A DNA stretch of 64,000 nucleotides from Gordonia bronchialis DSM 43247 (GCF_000024785.1 NC_013441.1:3534001-3598000); one strand, 5' to 3'; numbered from the stretch's first letter, positions 35,478-44,610 are shown. The notes: a model not told the origin generated them from the sequence alone. Numbers and translations: made by a program.

Positions 35478-36214
35478 GGCTTGCGTCCGGTCACAGCGAA
35501 GAGCGAGGACGCCTACGCCGGGTGATCGCCGTGGGCCGTCGGCCGAGCACGGGCCGGGTCGCCGCGTTCGCGGTCGCCGCCGCGGCGGCCACCATCTGCG
35601 GAGCCCGCGGACCGCGGCGAGCGGCGGAGATCACCAAGCCGATCCCGATCGCGCTGCTCGCCCTCGAGGTCGCCCGCGGCACCCGGCAACGCCGCGCCGC
35701 GGACAGCCTCCTGCTGGCCGGTGTGATCGGCGCATCGGCCGCCGGTGACCGCCTCATGCTGCTCGAGGAGTTCGAGACCGAACCCGACGCCAAGGACCGC
35801 CATCTTCGTTGGGGTGCAACGCTGTTCGCCGCCGCACAGCTCTGTTACATCGCGTCGATGTGGCGGGCGGGTGCGCGGCCGGACGTGTACCTGTTGGCAC
35901 CGCGACTGGCACTGCTCGGCGAATCGGCCGTCGTGATGGCGCGCCATCGGCCACGACTCCTGCCCGTCCTGGGACCGTACGGTCAGACGCTGGCGACGAT
36001 GTCGGCGCTGGCCGCGGACCTCGATCGGCCACAGCCACGGATGCGGGCGGGTGGCTGGCTGTTCCTCGCCTCCGACCTGACGATCCTCAACCGCCGCCAT
36101 CTGCTGGACGATCCCCGTTCGCGCACGGTCGCCGAGGCCTGGGTGCTGGCCAGCTACTTCGCCGCTCAGGGACTACTGGTCACCGGACTCGATCAGCTCA
36201 CGCGTCGGGCGTGA
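35474..36214 (+). CDS. YhhN-family membrane protein (lysoplasmalogenase-like)
   Basis: 246 residues from the GTG that overlaps the previous stop; a second GTG at 35522 gives a 230-residue version. About seven membrane helices. ITKPIPIALLALE and AAGDRLMLLEEF...RHLRWGATLFAAAQLCYIASM fit the YhhN family, some members of which cleave lysoplasmalogens. Which reaction this one has is not clear. Converges with the sugar-transporter gene. Confidence 0.72.
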   Translation: MRLASGHSEERGRLRRVIAVGRRPSTGRVAAFAVAAAAATICGARGPRRAAEITKPIPIALLALEVARGTRQRRAADSLLLAGVIGASAAGDRLMLLEEFETEPDAKDRHLRWGATLFAAAQLCYIASMWRAGARPDVYLLAPRLALLGESAVVMARHRPRLLPVLGPYGQTLATMSALAADLDRPQPRMRAGGWLFLASDLTILNRRHLLDDPRSRTVAEAWVLASYFAAQGLLVTGLDQLTRRA

Positions 36215-36223
36215 CGCGCCGGC

Positions 36224-37738
36224 TCAACCGGCTTTGCGGCCACCGGCACCGGGCAGCACCGCGGACAATCGGTCGGCGACGCCGTCCATCTCCTCGAGTT
36301 CCAGCCCCTTGGTCTCCTCGACCTTGCGCAACACGAACACGAACGATGCCGCCGCGCAGAAGGCGAAGAAGCCGTACACCACTCCGAGACCGAGGTTCTC
36401 CGACACCGGCGGGAACAGCATGGAGATGGTGAAGTTCGCGATCCAGTTGGCCGCGGTGCACACGCCGAGCGCCACGCCGCGCAAGCGGTTGGGGAACATC
36501 TCACCGAGCATCACCCACATCACCGGCCCCCAGGTCGCGGCGAAGAACACGACGAACAGGTTGGCGCCGATCAGCGCGATGACACCCCAGGGGTCGGCCA
36601 GCGTCAGGCATTCCTTGGTGGTGTTGCCCGCCGTGCACATGACATCGCCGACGCTGCCCGATTGCTTGTAGGTCGCCTGCGTGAACGCCACACAGGCCAT
36701 GAGCAACCCGACGAACATGCCGACGGACCCGGCGAGCAGCAGCTTCTTGCGGCCGATACGGTCGACGAAAAGGATGGCCACGAAGGTCATCGCGACGTTG
36801 ATGACAGCGGTGATGACCGAGGTCTGGAACGACGCGCTCTCGCTGAATCCGACGGACTGCCACAGCGTCGTCGAGTAGTAGAAGATCGCGTTGATGCCGA
36901 CGAACTGCTGAAAGATGGCCAGCCAGATGCCGATCCACACCAACGGGTGCAGACCGAAGGAGTGGCCGCGGATGTCGCGCACCGATGCCGACGACTCCCG
37001 CTTGACCGTCAGTTTGATCTCTTTGACCCGCTCGAGCGGATGCGCCTCGCCGGTCACCTCCTGCAGGATGCGTGCCGCCTCCTCGTCGCGGTTGCGGCCC
37101 ACCAGGTATCGCGGCGACTCCGGGATCGTCAGTGCCAGAAGGCCGTATACGACGGCCGGGATGACGCCGACGAGGAACATCCAGCGCCATGCCTCGAGTC
37201 CGAACCACAGTTCGGACGACGCGGTGCCGGCGGCGTCGGCGAGCAGAGCGTCGGAGAGCAGCGCCGCGAAGATTCCCAGGGTGATGGCGAGTTGCTGCAT
37301 GGAGGCCAGCGCACCGCGATAGCGGGCCGGGGCGATCTCCGAGATGTAGGCGGGCGCGATCACCGACGCGATGCCGATACCGATGCCGCCCAGCACGCGC
37401 CAGAGGAGCAGGTCCCACACGGTCACCGTGAAGCAGGTTCCGATCGCCGAGACCACGAAAAGCACTGAGCCGAGCAGCATCACACGCTTGCGGCCCCAGA
37501 CGTCGGCGAGCCGGCCGGCGAACCAGGCACCCAGCGCGCAGCCGAGCAGCGCGATGGCCACCGCGAAGCCGGTGAAGAAGCTGTTCAGGCCGAAGGTGTC
37601 CTCGATGGAATCGACGGCTCCGTTGACCACCGAACTGTCGAAACCGAACAGGAATCCGCCGACCACCGCGGCGATACTGACGCCGATGACCTTGGCCGTA
37701 TGTTGTTCGGCCACTTCACGCTGATGTGCTTCCGACAT
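36224..37738 (-). CDS. MFS sugar porter (XylE/GalP type)
   Basis: 504 residues with twelve predicted helices. Sugar-porter signatures: GRLADVWGRKR after helix 2, RVLGGIGIGIASV, PESPRYLVGRN, FQQFVGINAIFYYS, DRIGRKKLL and the final VEETKGLELEEM. Proton-coupled uptake of a hexose or pentose is likely. Both neighbours differ in function; no regulator is adjacent. Confidence 0.93.
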   Translation of the reverse strand: MSEAHQREVAEQHTAKVIGVSIAAVVGGFLFGFDSSVVNGAVDSIEDTFGLNSFFTGFAVAIALLGCALGAWFAGRLADVWGRKRVMLLGSVLFVVSAIGTCFTVTVWDLLLWRVLGGIGIGIASVIAPAYISEIAPARYRGALASMQQLAITLGIFAALLSDALLADAAGTASSELWFGLEAWRWMFLVGVIPAVVYGLLALTIPESPRYLVGRNRDEEAARILQEVTGEAHPLERVKEIKLTVKRESSASVRDIRGHSFGLHPLVWIGIWLAIFQQFVGINAIFYYSTTLWQSVGFSESASFQTSVITAVINVAMTFVAILFVDRIGRKKLLLAGSVGMFVGLLMACVAFTQATYKQSGSVGDVMCTAGNTTKECLTLADPWGVIALIGANLFVVFFAATWGPVMWVMLGEMFPNRLRGVALGVCTAANWIANFTISMLFPPVSENLGLGVVYGFFAFCAAASFVFVLRKVEETKGLELEEMDGVADRLSAVLPGAGGRKAG

Positions 37739-37879
37739 GACGTGGACCTCGCCGTCCGCGGTCTCGGACTTCCCGCGAACCGGAAAGACGCAGTGCCCTT
37801 CAGGCTACTCACGCCGCGTCGTCGTCATGGCGACCTTGCGAATCGGCGTTTCGCCGGCCGACTGACGAGGTCGCGCAGC

Positions 37880-38398
37880 TCAGGCGGTCGCCCGTCCCCC
37901 ACAGGTCGAGTACTGCGGATTGACCATCGGCACAAAGGCCATCGCGCCGATCTTCTGGTGAATGCGGAAGACCACCGGACCCGAGCCGGGATGCAGATCT
38001 GCCTGCCAGCGCACCGACGGCGCACGACCCGGGACCGTCACCGAGCCGGTGCGTCCGGTCCGCAGATTGCGCCAGGTGACCCTGACCTCGGCGCTGTACT
38101 CGAGCGCCTGGGGCTTGGTGAGGCTGTAGCCGATCAGCGAGATGGCCGGCCCGGGCAGCCCGTCGGCGGGGAACCGGATCTGGTTGAAGACGTCGACGCG
38201 CACCGGCAGCGGCCCCAGCGGCCACGGATTGGCGCTGCCGCACTTGAGTGTGGTGACCAGATTGGGTTCGGTGTACTCGGGGATCGCGCGCGCCTGCCCG
38301 CTTCCCGCAAGGGCGGCGACGGCCGCGATCAGCACACCGATCACGATCCCGATCGATCGTGTCCGCATCCGACGATTGCTATCCACCCCGTGAACCAT
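37880..38398 (-). CDS. Secreted protein of unknown function
   Basis: 172 residues. N-terminal signal peptide (residues ~10-37: RSIGIVIGVLIAAVAALAGS, cleavage after ARA). Mature domain of ~135 residues with two cysteines (TLKCGSAN and YSTCGG), probably a disulfide, and beta-rich text. TACACT is 6 nt upstream of the ATG, so the mRNA is probably leaderless. No family recognised. It is divergent from the Rv1156-like gene with 57 bp between. Confidence 0.7.
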   Translation of the reverse strand: MVHGVDSNRRMRTRSIGIVIGVLIAAVAALAGSGQARAIPEYTEPNLVTTLKCGSANPWPLGPLPVRVDVFNQIRFPADGLPGPAISLIGYSLTKPQALEYSAEVRVTWRNLRTGRTGSVTVPGRAPSVRWQADLHPGSGPVVFRIHQKIGAMAFVPMVNPQYSTCGGRATA

Positions 38399-38455
38399 GG
38401 AAGGAGTGTAGAAGGTCGTAGGCGCGGATCGGGCCGGGTCTGGGAGACTTGGCCC

Positions 38456-39043
38456 ATGGCGAAACTGCAGATTGCCCAGGACGAAGCCGCCGACGAGCTG
38501 TTGTCCACCGACCCGTTCGCGCTGCTCACCGGCATGTTGCTCGATCAGCAGTTCCCGATGGAACGCGCCTTCGCCGGGCCGGCGAAGATCCGGGACCGCT
38601 TCGGCAACATCGACCCCGCCGAGATCGCCGACGCCGACCCGGACGCATTCGCCGACCTGTGCGCCACCCCGCCCGCCATCCATCGGTACGGCCGGTCGAT
38701 GGCAGGTCGGGTGCAGGCGCTGGCCCGCGTCGTCACCGATGAGTACGGCGGCGACGCATCCCGTATCTGGACCGAGGCCACCTCGGGCGCCGATCTGCTG
38801 GCCCGGGTGCAGGCGTTGCCCGGATTCGGTGAGCAGAAGGCGAAGATCTTCACCGCGCTGGTCGCCAAGCAACTCGGCGTGACCCCGGCCGGCTGGACCA
38901 AGGTGGTCGGCGACTACGGCAAGAAGGGTTACCGGTCGGTGGCCGACGTGACCGATCCGGAATCCCTGCAGAAGGTGCGGGACTTCAAGAAGGCGGCCAA
39001 GGCCCGCGCCAAGGAAGCCGGTTCCCAGCGGGTGGGCAAATAA
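38456..39043 (+). CDS. HhH-GPD-type base-excision DNA repair protein (Rv1156-like)
   Basis: 195 residues, same length as Rv1156. The core PFALLTGMLLDQQFPMERAFAGPAKI resembles the start of the HhH-GPD fold and LARVQALPGFGEQKAKIF is the helix-hairpin-helix DNA-binding loop. No Fe-S cysteines. DNA glycosylase activity is inferred from the fold; catalytic Asp position is not obvious. Lysine-rich C-terminal tail. It is followed within 15 bp by the decapeptide-repeat gene. Confidence 0.85.
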   Translation: MAKLQIAQDEAADELLSTDPFALLTGMLLDQQFPMERAFAGPAKIRDRFGNIDPAEIADADPDAFADLCATPPAIHRYGRSMAGRVQALARVVTDEYGGDASRIWTEATSGADLLARVQALPGFGEQKAKIFTALVAKQLGVTPAGWTKVVGDYGKKGYRSVADVTDPESLQKVRDFKKAAKARAKEAGSQRVGK

Positions 39044-39045
39044 CC

Positions 39046-39051
39046 TAGGGT
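39046..39051 (+). promoter_or_regulatory. -10 element of a leaderless promoter
   Basis: TAGGGT lies 6 nt before the ATG of the decapeptide-repeat gene, inside the 14-bp gap after the Rv1156-like stop. It gives the gene its own start. Confidence 0.5.
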
Positions 39052-39057
39052 CGGCTC

Positions 39058-39987
39058 ATGAGTCAGAGTTCGTCGCACCTGCCTGCGGCCCGCCAAGGCG
39101 CCGACGCCGGGCGTGCCCTCGTCGAGGTTCCGTTCCGACTGGGTTTTGCGATCACCGGCGTCGTCCTGACGGCCGCGGAGTCGGCGGTGACCATCGCCCG
39201 CATCACCGCGAACAGCGTTCAGCACGAACTGAATCAGGCGATCGGCCTCGAGGGCGACGAGCTGGGCAGCGCCCGCACCCCGCTGGCCCTGCTGAGCCAG
39301 CTCGCCGAGCTGCTGGGCCCGGACCGTCCCTTCGGTCGCATCCTCGCCGCGGGTGGGCCACTCGAGCGGCTGCTCAACCCGGACGGGGTGATCGATCGCC
39401 TGACCGCCAAGGACGGCCTGTTGGAGAAGTTGACCGAGCCGGGCGGTCTCCTCGATCAGATGGCCGAGGATGGCGGCATCCTGGTCCGGCTGACCGCCAA
39501 GGACGGCCCGCTCGACCGCCTCACCCGCAAGGGCGGGGTGGTCGATCAGTTCACCGAGAACGAGGGCATCCTGGAGCGGCTGACCTCCGAGGGCGGGATC
39601 GTCGACAAGCTCACCGCACCCGACGGCGTGCTCGAGAAGGTGACCGCCCCCGGCGGCGTCCTGGACCGCCTCGCCGACGACGGCGGCCTGCTCGACCAGT
39701 TGGTCGGCGAAGGTGGCGCCGTGGAACGGGCGATCGCGCCCGGCGGCCCCCTCGATCGCATCAGCGAACTCACCGAGGTGATCGGCCAGCTCGCACCGAC
39801 GCTGCTGGCCATGCAGGACACCGTCCACGAACTCGGTGAGACCGTCGACCTGCTCAACCAGACCGTCGCTCCGCTCGGCGGCCTCGCCGACCGGCTGCCC
39901 AAGCGCCTCACCCGCGCCAAAGGGTCGGGCGGCGCCGGCCACGGCGAACTCCCGCCGGGCGAGCGCAACGGTTATCCGCAGTCCTAA
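39058..39987 (+). CDS. Decapeptide-repeat protein
   Basis: 309 residues in three parts. Residues 1-99: N-terminal helical segment including a hydrophobic patch (PFRLGFAITGVVLTAAES), which might be membrane-bound. Residues 100-239: fourteen uninterrupted 10-residue repeats, each starting with Gly and running G-x-[LIV]-[DE]-[RKQ]-[LMFV]-T/A-x-x-[GD]. Residues 240-285: a heptad-like helix (TVHELGETVDLLNQTV) suggesting a coiled coil, then a polar tail. The 10-residue period and alternating charged and hydrophobic positions point to a solenoid or extended rod. Function unknown. Confidence 0.85.
   Translation: MSQSSSHLPAARQGADAGRALVEVPFRLGFAITGVVLTAAESAVTIARITANSVQHELNQAIGLEGDELGSARTPLALLSQLAELLGPDRPFGRILAAGGPLERLLNPDGVIDRLTAKDGLLEKLTEPGGLLDQMAEDGGILVRLTAKDGPLDRLTRKGGVVDQFTENEGILERLTSEGGIVDKLTAPDGVLEKVTAPGGVLDRLADDGGLLDQLVGEGGAVERAIAPGGPLDRISELTEVIGQLAPTLLAMQDTVHELGETVDLLNQTVAPLGGLADRLPKRLTRAKGSGGAGHGELPPGERNGYPQS
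39355..39774 (+). repeat. 14 tandem 30-bp (decapeptide) repeats
   Basis: The Gly codons at protein positions 100, 110, 120 ... 230 mark fourteen units with no insertion or deletion. Units differ in sequence (for example GVIDRLTAKD, GLLEKLTEPG, GGLLDQ...), so the array is old and kept by selection. Confidence 0.9.
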
Positions 39988-40029
39988 GTGGTTGCTCCGG
40001 TGGGACCACTGAGCTCGAATCGGTGGACG

Positions 40030-41373
40030 CTACGTCTCCGAGCCTGAACCGGGCCGCAGCGCGGCACCCACGTCAGTGATCGCGTCGGCCAATAGCCCTG
40101 CGTAGCGATCGACGTCCGGCATCACCGCGGGTGACGTGGTCACCGACAGAGCGACCGCGGTGCCGAGGCCGTGCACACCGTGGGTGAGCCCCTGAGCCGG
40201 GGACAGCGCCGGAAACCCGGTGCTGAACAACACTTTTCCGTCATCCTCGGCGTCGCCGATCGCGAAGTCGGCGGCACCGCGGTCGACGGAGGAGACGACC
40301 GTGATCCCGATGACCGTGGTCGGCCGGCGGGTCGGATCGAACTGGCGCAGTCCCCAGTGCGTCAGCAGCGGGGGCGTCGCCGCGCTCGCCTGCCGCGATG
40401 CACGGCGGGCGGGATCGGCGCCGGCCCGCCGGGCCGCGGCGATCCCATCGGCGATCCGGCGGGCACGGTCGCGCAGATCGCCCACATCGGTGTGCAGGTC
40501 GACACCGGTGTTGCGAAAGTTGTTGCGCGCCTCGGTCTCTGTGTCAGCGCCGATCGTGAGTTCGACGCCATAGGACCGATCGGGGTCGTCGAGATAGGCG
40601 GGCAGGGCGATCGAGATCGCGGTGAGAGCGGCCACGGTCACGCTGACGCCACCACCGGTCAGGTCCGCCCGGTCGACGACGAGCACGCGCAACGCTCGTC
40701 CGGCGTCCGGCTGCTCGTTGAGTGGACTCGGCGCGTAGCCCGGTGCCGTCGGCCCCCAACGGGTCGACAACCGCCAGGCGTACAGGCCGCGAGCGACCAT
40801 CTCGGTGACCTGCAACGGAATTCGTGACAATCCCCAGACACTTGCGGCGATGCACGTGACCCCACGATGCACACCGGAGTCGCGGCGCAGGGCGCCGATC
40901 GGCTCGGGCGGCGCGGTGAACAACCGGCGCGCGATCTGCGCGGTGCGACGACCGTCGCCGAGTGCGTGTGCGATCTGCAACACCACAACAACGGCTCCGC
41001 CGTCACACCGCGGCGCGCCGGTCAGCGGACCGCAGACGTGCAGACGCCAGGCCGCGGCACTGGGCACCAGTTGGTCGGCCATCAGACCGGCGATATGCGT
41101 CAGGCACTCGGACCACGTCGACACCTCGGTGTGGGTACGGATTTGGCCGGCGTCGGGGTTGCGGGGAACCCAGTACGGGCGGTCGATGGTGCCGGGCAGG
41201 TCCAGGACAGCCAGGCGGAGGTCGTCGACGTGCCGGGCCTGCATGAGCAGCCGTTCGGCGATGGCGTCGAGTGAAAGTTGCGGCTCGGCAAAGCAATACA
41301 CCACGAACTGGTCGTTGGAAATCGCCGACGCCGTCCAGTACGACATCGCGTCGGCAAAGGCGAGTCGCTGCAT
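40030..41373 (-). CDS. WS/DGAT-like (wax-ester/triacylglycerol synthase family) acyltransferase
   Basis: 447 residues from MQRLAFADAMSYW, which fits the common N-terminus of this family; 11 further codons lie upstream. The catalytic HHxxxDG motif is reduced to AHALGDG (first His is Ala), near residue 145; the second His that takes the proton is kept. The C-terminal half has the DUF1298-like DGKVLFSTGFPALSP segment. May use acyl-CoA to make storage lipid, or be inactive. It is close to the stress module and converges with the repeat gene. Confidence 0.7.
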   Translation of the reverse strand: MQRLAFADAMSYWTASAISNDQFVVYCFAEPQLSLDAIAERLLMQARHVDDLRLAVLDLPGTIDRPYWVPRNPDAGQIRTHTEVSTWSECLTHIAGLMADQLVPSAAAWRLHVCGPLTGAPRCDGGAVVVVLQIAHALGDGRRTAQIARRLFTAPPEPIGALRRDSGVHRGVTCIAASVWGLSRIPLQVTEMVARGLYAWRLSTRWGPTAPGYAPSPLNEQPDAGRALRVLVVDRADLTGGGVSVTVAALTAISIALPAYLDDPDRSYGVELTIGADTETEARNNFRNTGVDLHTDVGDLRDRARRIADGIAAARRAGADPARRASRQASAATPPLLTHWGLRQFDPTRRPTTVIGITVVSSVDRGAADFAIGDAEDDGKVLFSTGFPALSPAQGLTHGVHGLGTAVALSVTTSPAVMPDVDRYAGLLADAITDVGAALRPGSGSET

Positions 41374-41454
41374 CACACCATCAGACCATGCGCCGCATAC
41401 GACCACGCGGCGCGGGAAGCGTCCATTCCCGCGCCGCGTGTCGCCGAGGCGAAC

Positions 41455-41652
41455 TCAGTTGCCGGTGAGCTTGTCCTTGATCTTGCCGGCGGCGTCCTTG
41501 ACGTCCTCGACGCCATCCTTGATCGCCGAGGAGATCTGGTCGCCCTTGCCCTCGTTCTTCAGCTGGTCATCGCCGGTGGCCGATCCGGCGGCCTCCTTGG
41601 CCTTGCCGCCGAGATCCTCGGCCTTGTTCGAGATCTTGTCGTCGAGTCCCAT
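41455..41652 (-). CDS. CsbD-like stress protein
   Basis: 65 residues: MGLDDKISNKAEDLGGKAKEAAGSATGDDQLKNEGKG is the full CsbD pattern, a small soluble general-stress protein found in many bacteria. Good ribosome site (GAGAGGAAA). Located just downstream of the Asp23 cluster, with ~110 bp between that likely holds its own promoter. Confidence 0.9.
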   Translation of the reverse strand: MGLDDKISNKAEDLGGKAKEAAGSATGDDQLKNEGKGDQISSAIKDGVEDVKDAAGKIKDKLTGN

Positions 41653-41760
41653 GATGTTGTTTCCTCTCATTCTTCGGTTGTGCCGCGCCACACCAGCGGG
41701 GCGCGACGCCCATTCGGATCCTGATGGACCCGAAAAGCTTTCGGCCGCGACTTAGGCGGG

Positions 41761-42318
41761 TCAGCCTCGCCGGTTCTCCAGATGTACGAGCGCCTGGACG
41801 TGCAGATCCGAGCCGGGAACGGCCTTCCTGATGCTCTCCACGGCATCGCCGAGGACGCCGGCGATCTCGGCATAGGAGCGCGTCGGCCGGGCCGTGACGG
41901 TCAGCCGGATCAGTTTGCGCGCACGATCGTCCGTTGCCTTGACCGACACCTGGTCGAACATCGTGTGGCCGGCGAGGTCGTCGGCCACCGCGGCCGCGAT
42001 CAATTTGGGAGCCACGGTGAGCGTGCCGCCGGCACCGCTGCCGTCCAGCGTGAGGTCGTCGACCCGACCGGGCCGGATCACCGAGGTCACCAGCCGCCAG
42101 CCCCAACAGAAGGCGATGATCGCCACTGCCACGAGCACCCACGGCCACCAGTCGGTCTCCACGAATCGAAGCACGGCACCGGCGTCGATACGCTCGACCC
42201 AGCCGGCGACCGGCGCGACGTCGGCCCGCCACAGGATGGCACCCAACCCCACGACCAGGCACAGCAGACCGACGATTGCGACCGAAACACGGTGCCACAC
42301 CGCAGGTATCCGGTTCAT
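41761..42318 (-). CDS. DUF6286-type membrane protein, Asp23-cluster
   Basis: 185 residues. Two N-terminal membrane helices (residues ~12-30 and 58-77) are followed by a soluble ~100-residue domain (LIAAAVADDLAGHTMFDQVSVKATD...VTARPTRSYAEIAGVLGD) of the Asp23-cluster membrane component. The ATG overlaps the previous stop (ATGA). Last gene of the five-gene minus-strand operon; likely an anchor for the Asp23 proteins at the membrane. Confidence 0.75.
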   Translation of the reverse strand: MNRIPAVWHRVSVAIVGLLCLVVGLGAILWRADVAPVAGWVERIDAGAVLRFVETDWWPWVLVAVAIIAFCWGWRLVTSVIRPGRVDDLTLDGSGAGGTLTVAPKLIAAAVADDLAGHTMFDQVSVKATDDRARKLIRLTVTARPTRSYAEIAGVLGDAVESIRKAVPGSDLHVQALVHLENRRG

Positions 42319-42989
42319 GCGGCCACCCCTTTCACGTTGTGGGCACTGCGGCGCCGACGGCGGGTCAGGCGCACCTTGGCCGTCATCCGTCGATCCACTC
42401 CGGCCAGTACATGCTCGACGGCATGCACGACGTCGGCTCGACTCACCGCGTCGTCCCGGGTAGTGACGGTGACCCTGGCGCGCCGGCGACCGACGACCGT
42501 CGTCGCATTCTCGACGCCGGGCAGGTCGGCCACCACGGCACTGCAGCGTCGGGCGACATCGCCGGGTCGGGTCCACATGACCTCGTAGCCGGCGAGACTG
42601 ATGTGAGTGCGGCGACGCGGTTTGACCGCGATCCACAGCATCACGAGGCCCGCCACCACCAGCCCGATCGCTGCCGGCCACATCCACTCCCACCAGGAGA
42701 TATCGGCGATCCAGTCGGCGGCACTGTGCAGCCATTCGGCACCGTCGAGCCACCCGATGTGCACCAGCAGGTCGCGGACCGCGATCACCGCCACACCGAA
42801 CAGCGCGACGCCGACGAAGGTTCCGGCGACCGCAGCACCGGGAGTGGTTGCCGGGACGAACACCGTGCCGCCGCTGATGTCGGCGGTCTTGTCGACCGTC
42901 GGCTTCGCCGTCGGCGCTTCGGTTGTCGCGGCGGGCGATGCTGTCGAGGTCGTCGAGTCGGTATCGTCTTGTAATCCGCTGGTCGTCAT
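42315..42989 (-). CDS. DUF6286-type membrane protein with long N-terminal tail
   Basis: 224 residues. Ser/Thr-rich N-terminus (~45 residues), then two membrane helices (~residues 52-72 and 105-122) and a cytoplasmic-type domain (SLAGYEVMWTRPGDVARRCSAVVADLPGVENATTVVGRRRARVTV) that resembles the previous gene product. Overlaps its neighbours on both sides by 4 bp. Same probable role as its paralogue. Confidence 0.75.
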   Translation of the reverse strand: MTTSGLQDDTDSTTSTASPAATTEAPTAKPTVDKTADISGGTVFVPATTPGAAVAGTFVGVALFGVAVIAVRDLLVHIGWLDGAEWLHSAADWIADISWWEWMWPAAIGLVVAGLVMLWIAVKPRRRTHISLAGYEVMWTRPGDVARRCSAVVADLPGVENATTVVGRRRARVTVTTRDDAVSRADVVHAVEHVLAGVDRRMTAKVRLTRRRRRSAHNVKGVAA

Positions 42990-43507
42990 CGCTTCTCCCC
43001 TTCTCCATCGTCACCCTCGGTGGACGGGTCGGCGGGCGGGTTCGGAAGGTCAACGAACCCGGACCGTCGCCGTCGGCTCGCTTCTCGGGAAAGTATCTGC
43101 GCCACTGTCACATCCACGCGCGAGGGACGAAGGCCGGTCAGCCGTGCCAGTTCGTCCGCGACATGTGTCCGGACCCGGAGACAGACGTCGGTCACCGCAC
43201 ACGGCCATTGCAGGGCCACCGTGATCGCCACCCGCGGAGCGGCTTCGGACATGTCGACACTCGCCTGCGGATAGTCCGAACCCACCAGGGCCCGCCCGGG
43301 GGAACTCCCCCCGAGAAGCGAACCGACCGTGCCCTGATACTGCACCACGCCGTCGATGTCGAGAGCCGCAGCGGCAGCGATCTTCTCGCCGACCCGATCG
43401 GCGATCACCAATCCCCCGCGCGGATCATCGATCGCCGGAGCCGCCGTCGCGGCCGTCGCGGTGTCGATGGTGCCGACGCCGCGTTCGACGGTCGCCGGCT
43501 CAGCCAC
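42986..43507 (-). CDS. Asp23/Gls24-type protein 1
   Basis: 173 residues from the GTG that overlaps the DUF2273 stop by 8 bp. DDPRGGLVIADRVGEKIAAAAALDIDGVVQYQG is the start of an Asp23 domain, ending in DVCLRVRTHVADELARLTGLRPSRVDVTV. Asp23-family proteins form polymeric layers at the inner face of the membrane in Firmicutes; actinobacterial roles are unproven. Confidence 0.8.
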   Translation of the reverse strand: MAEPATVERGVGTIDTATAATAAPAIDDPRGGLVIADRVGEKIAAAAALDIDGVVQYQGTVGSLLGGSSPGRALVGSDYPQASVDMSEAAPRVAITVALQWPCAVTDVCLRVRTHVADELARLTGLRPSRVDVTVAQILSREASRRRRSGFVDLPNPPADPSTEGDDGEGEKR

Positions 43508-43682
43508 GGTTACGGCTCCGCAACAGCGCACCGAGGTCGATCGTTCCGTCGCGCTGCAGGCCCAAAGCAAGGCCGATACCACCGAGCAGCACGGCCAGGA
43601 CGAACCCGCCGAAGCCGCCGGTGGTGGCGGCGATCGCCAGTAGCAGTCCTACCAACAATCCTAGAGTTGCGTTGTTGTTCAT
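43500..43682 (-). CDS. DUF2273 small membrane protein
   Basis: 60 residues, two short helices (LGLLVGLLLAIAATTGG and GFVLAVLLGGIGLALGL) joined by a glycine turn. DUF2273 proteins (AmaP-type partners) dock Asp23 to the membrane. Overlaps both neighbours. Confidence 0.8.
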   Translation of the reverse strand: MNNNATLGLLVGLLLAIAATTGGFGGFVLAVLLGGIGLALGLQRDGTIDLGALLRSRNRG

Positions 43683-44110
43683 CGACTTTCACCTCGTGTT
43701 CGATCGACAATGCTCGACCCGCCGGGGGCGGCGGTGTAGGTATCGCGCTCGCCGGCGGTCTCGGTTGCGCGCGAGATGTCCTCGACGGTCACGTGCAGCG
43801 GAAAGCCGGCGACCTCCTCACCGGCCCGGCGGGCTGCGGTCGCGACCGCGCGCAGGTCACTGGTGAGGTCGACGATGATGTGCACCTCGCCGGACTCGTC
43901 GTCGAGGGCCACACCGCTCACCCGGCCTCCGGGCAGGTAGGTGGCCACCTCGCCGAAGAGACCCCCGTGTAGTCCGGTGACACCGGGTACGGCCAGCACG
44001 GCGGCCGCCACCTGCTCGGCCACCGAACCCCCGTCGGCTGAGGTCGCCGCACCGGCGACGTCCGCCGAGGCGGAGTCGTCACCGGTGCTGACCTCGTCGT
44101 TGGTCGACAT
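43679..44110 (-). CDS. Asp23/Gls24-type protein 2
   Basis: 143 residues from the ATG at 44110 (a GTG one codon upstream also overlaps the previous stop). After a Ser/Thr/Asp-rich start the domain reads VAEQVAAAVLAVPGVTGLHGG...VHIIVDLTSDLRAVATAARRAGEEV. Part of the same operon, coupled to the upstream gene. Confidence 0.78.
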   Translation of the reverse strand: MSTNDEVSTGDDSASADVAGAATSADGGSVAEQVAAAVLAVPGVTGLHGGLFGEVATYLPGGRVSGVALDDESGEVHIIVDLTSDLRAVATAARRAGEEVAGFPLHVTVEDISRATETAGERDTYTAAPGGSSIVDRTRGESR

Positions 44111-44610
44111 CACTGCACGCGCGGGGTCTCGGAACCGGAATCGTCGTCGTCGAAGCTGATGTCGTGAACCGTGACGTTCACCTCGGTCACCTCGAGTCCG
44201 GTCATCTGCTCGATCGCGGAGATGACGTTGCGCCGGATTGCGGCAGCGAGTCGGTGGATGGCGACGCCGTAGTCGGCGACGATCGAGACGTCGACGGCCG
44301 CCTGCCGCTCGCCCACCTCCACGGTGATGCCCTGGGTGGTGCTGGCGGTGGTGCCGGGCAGCACGTCGCGCACCTTGCCGACGACGCGCTCGGTTGCGCC
44401 ACCCAGATCGTGGACACCGTCGACCTCACGGGTGGCGATACCGGCGATCTTGGCGACAACGGTGTCGGCTATCGAGGTACGCCCGCGGTCACCGGCGCCT
44501 GACTCGTCGCGTCGTGCCAGCGCTCGACCCTTGGCGGTGGTCGCTTCCGCGCCCGCAGGAGGGGCATCGGTCGGGTCAGCGGCCTTCGTGGTGGTTGTGG
44601 TCTCGGACAC
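44110..44610 (-). CDS. Asp23/Gls24-type protein 3
   Basis: 166 residues, GTG with Shine-Dalgarno GAAGGAG nine nt upstream. Classic Asp23 domain: SIADTVVAKIAGIATREVDGVHDLGG, QGITVEVGERQAAVDVSIVADYGVAIHRLAAAIRRNV and EQMTGLEVTEVNVTVHDI. First gene of the operon and most typical family member. Divergent from the ECF sigma factor. Confidence 0.9.
   Translation of the reverse strand: MSETTTTTKAADPTDAPPAGAEATTAKGRALARRDESGAGDRGRTSIADTVVAKIAGIATREVDGVHDLGGATERVVGKVRDVLPGTTASTTQGITVEVGERQAAVDVSIVADYGVAIHRLAAAIRRNVISAIEQMTGLEVTEVNVTVHDISFDDDDSGSETPRVQ

Noticed and set aside
39355..39774. CRISPR array
   Set aside because: The 30-bp period is protein-coding (decapeptide repeats) with no spacers or identical repeats.
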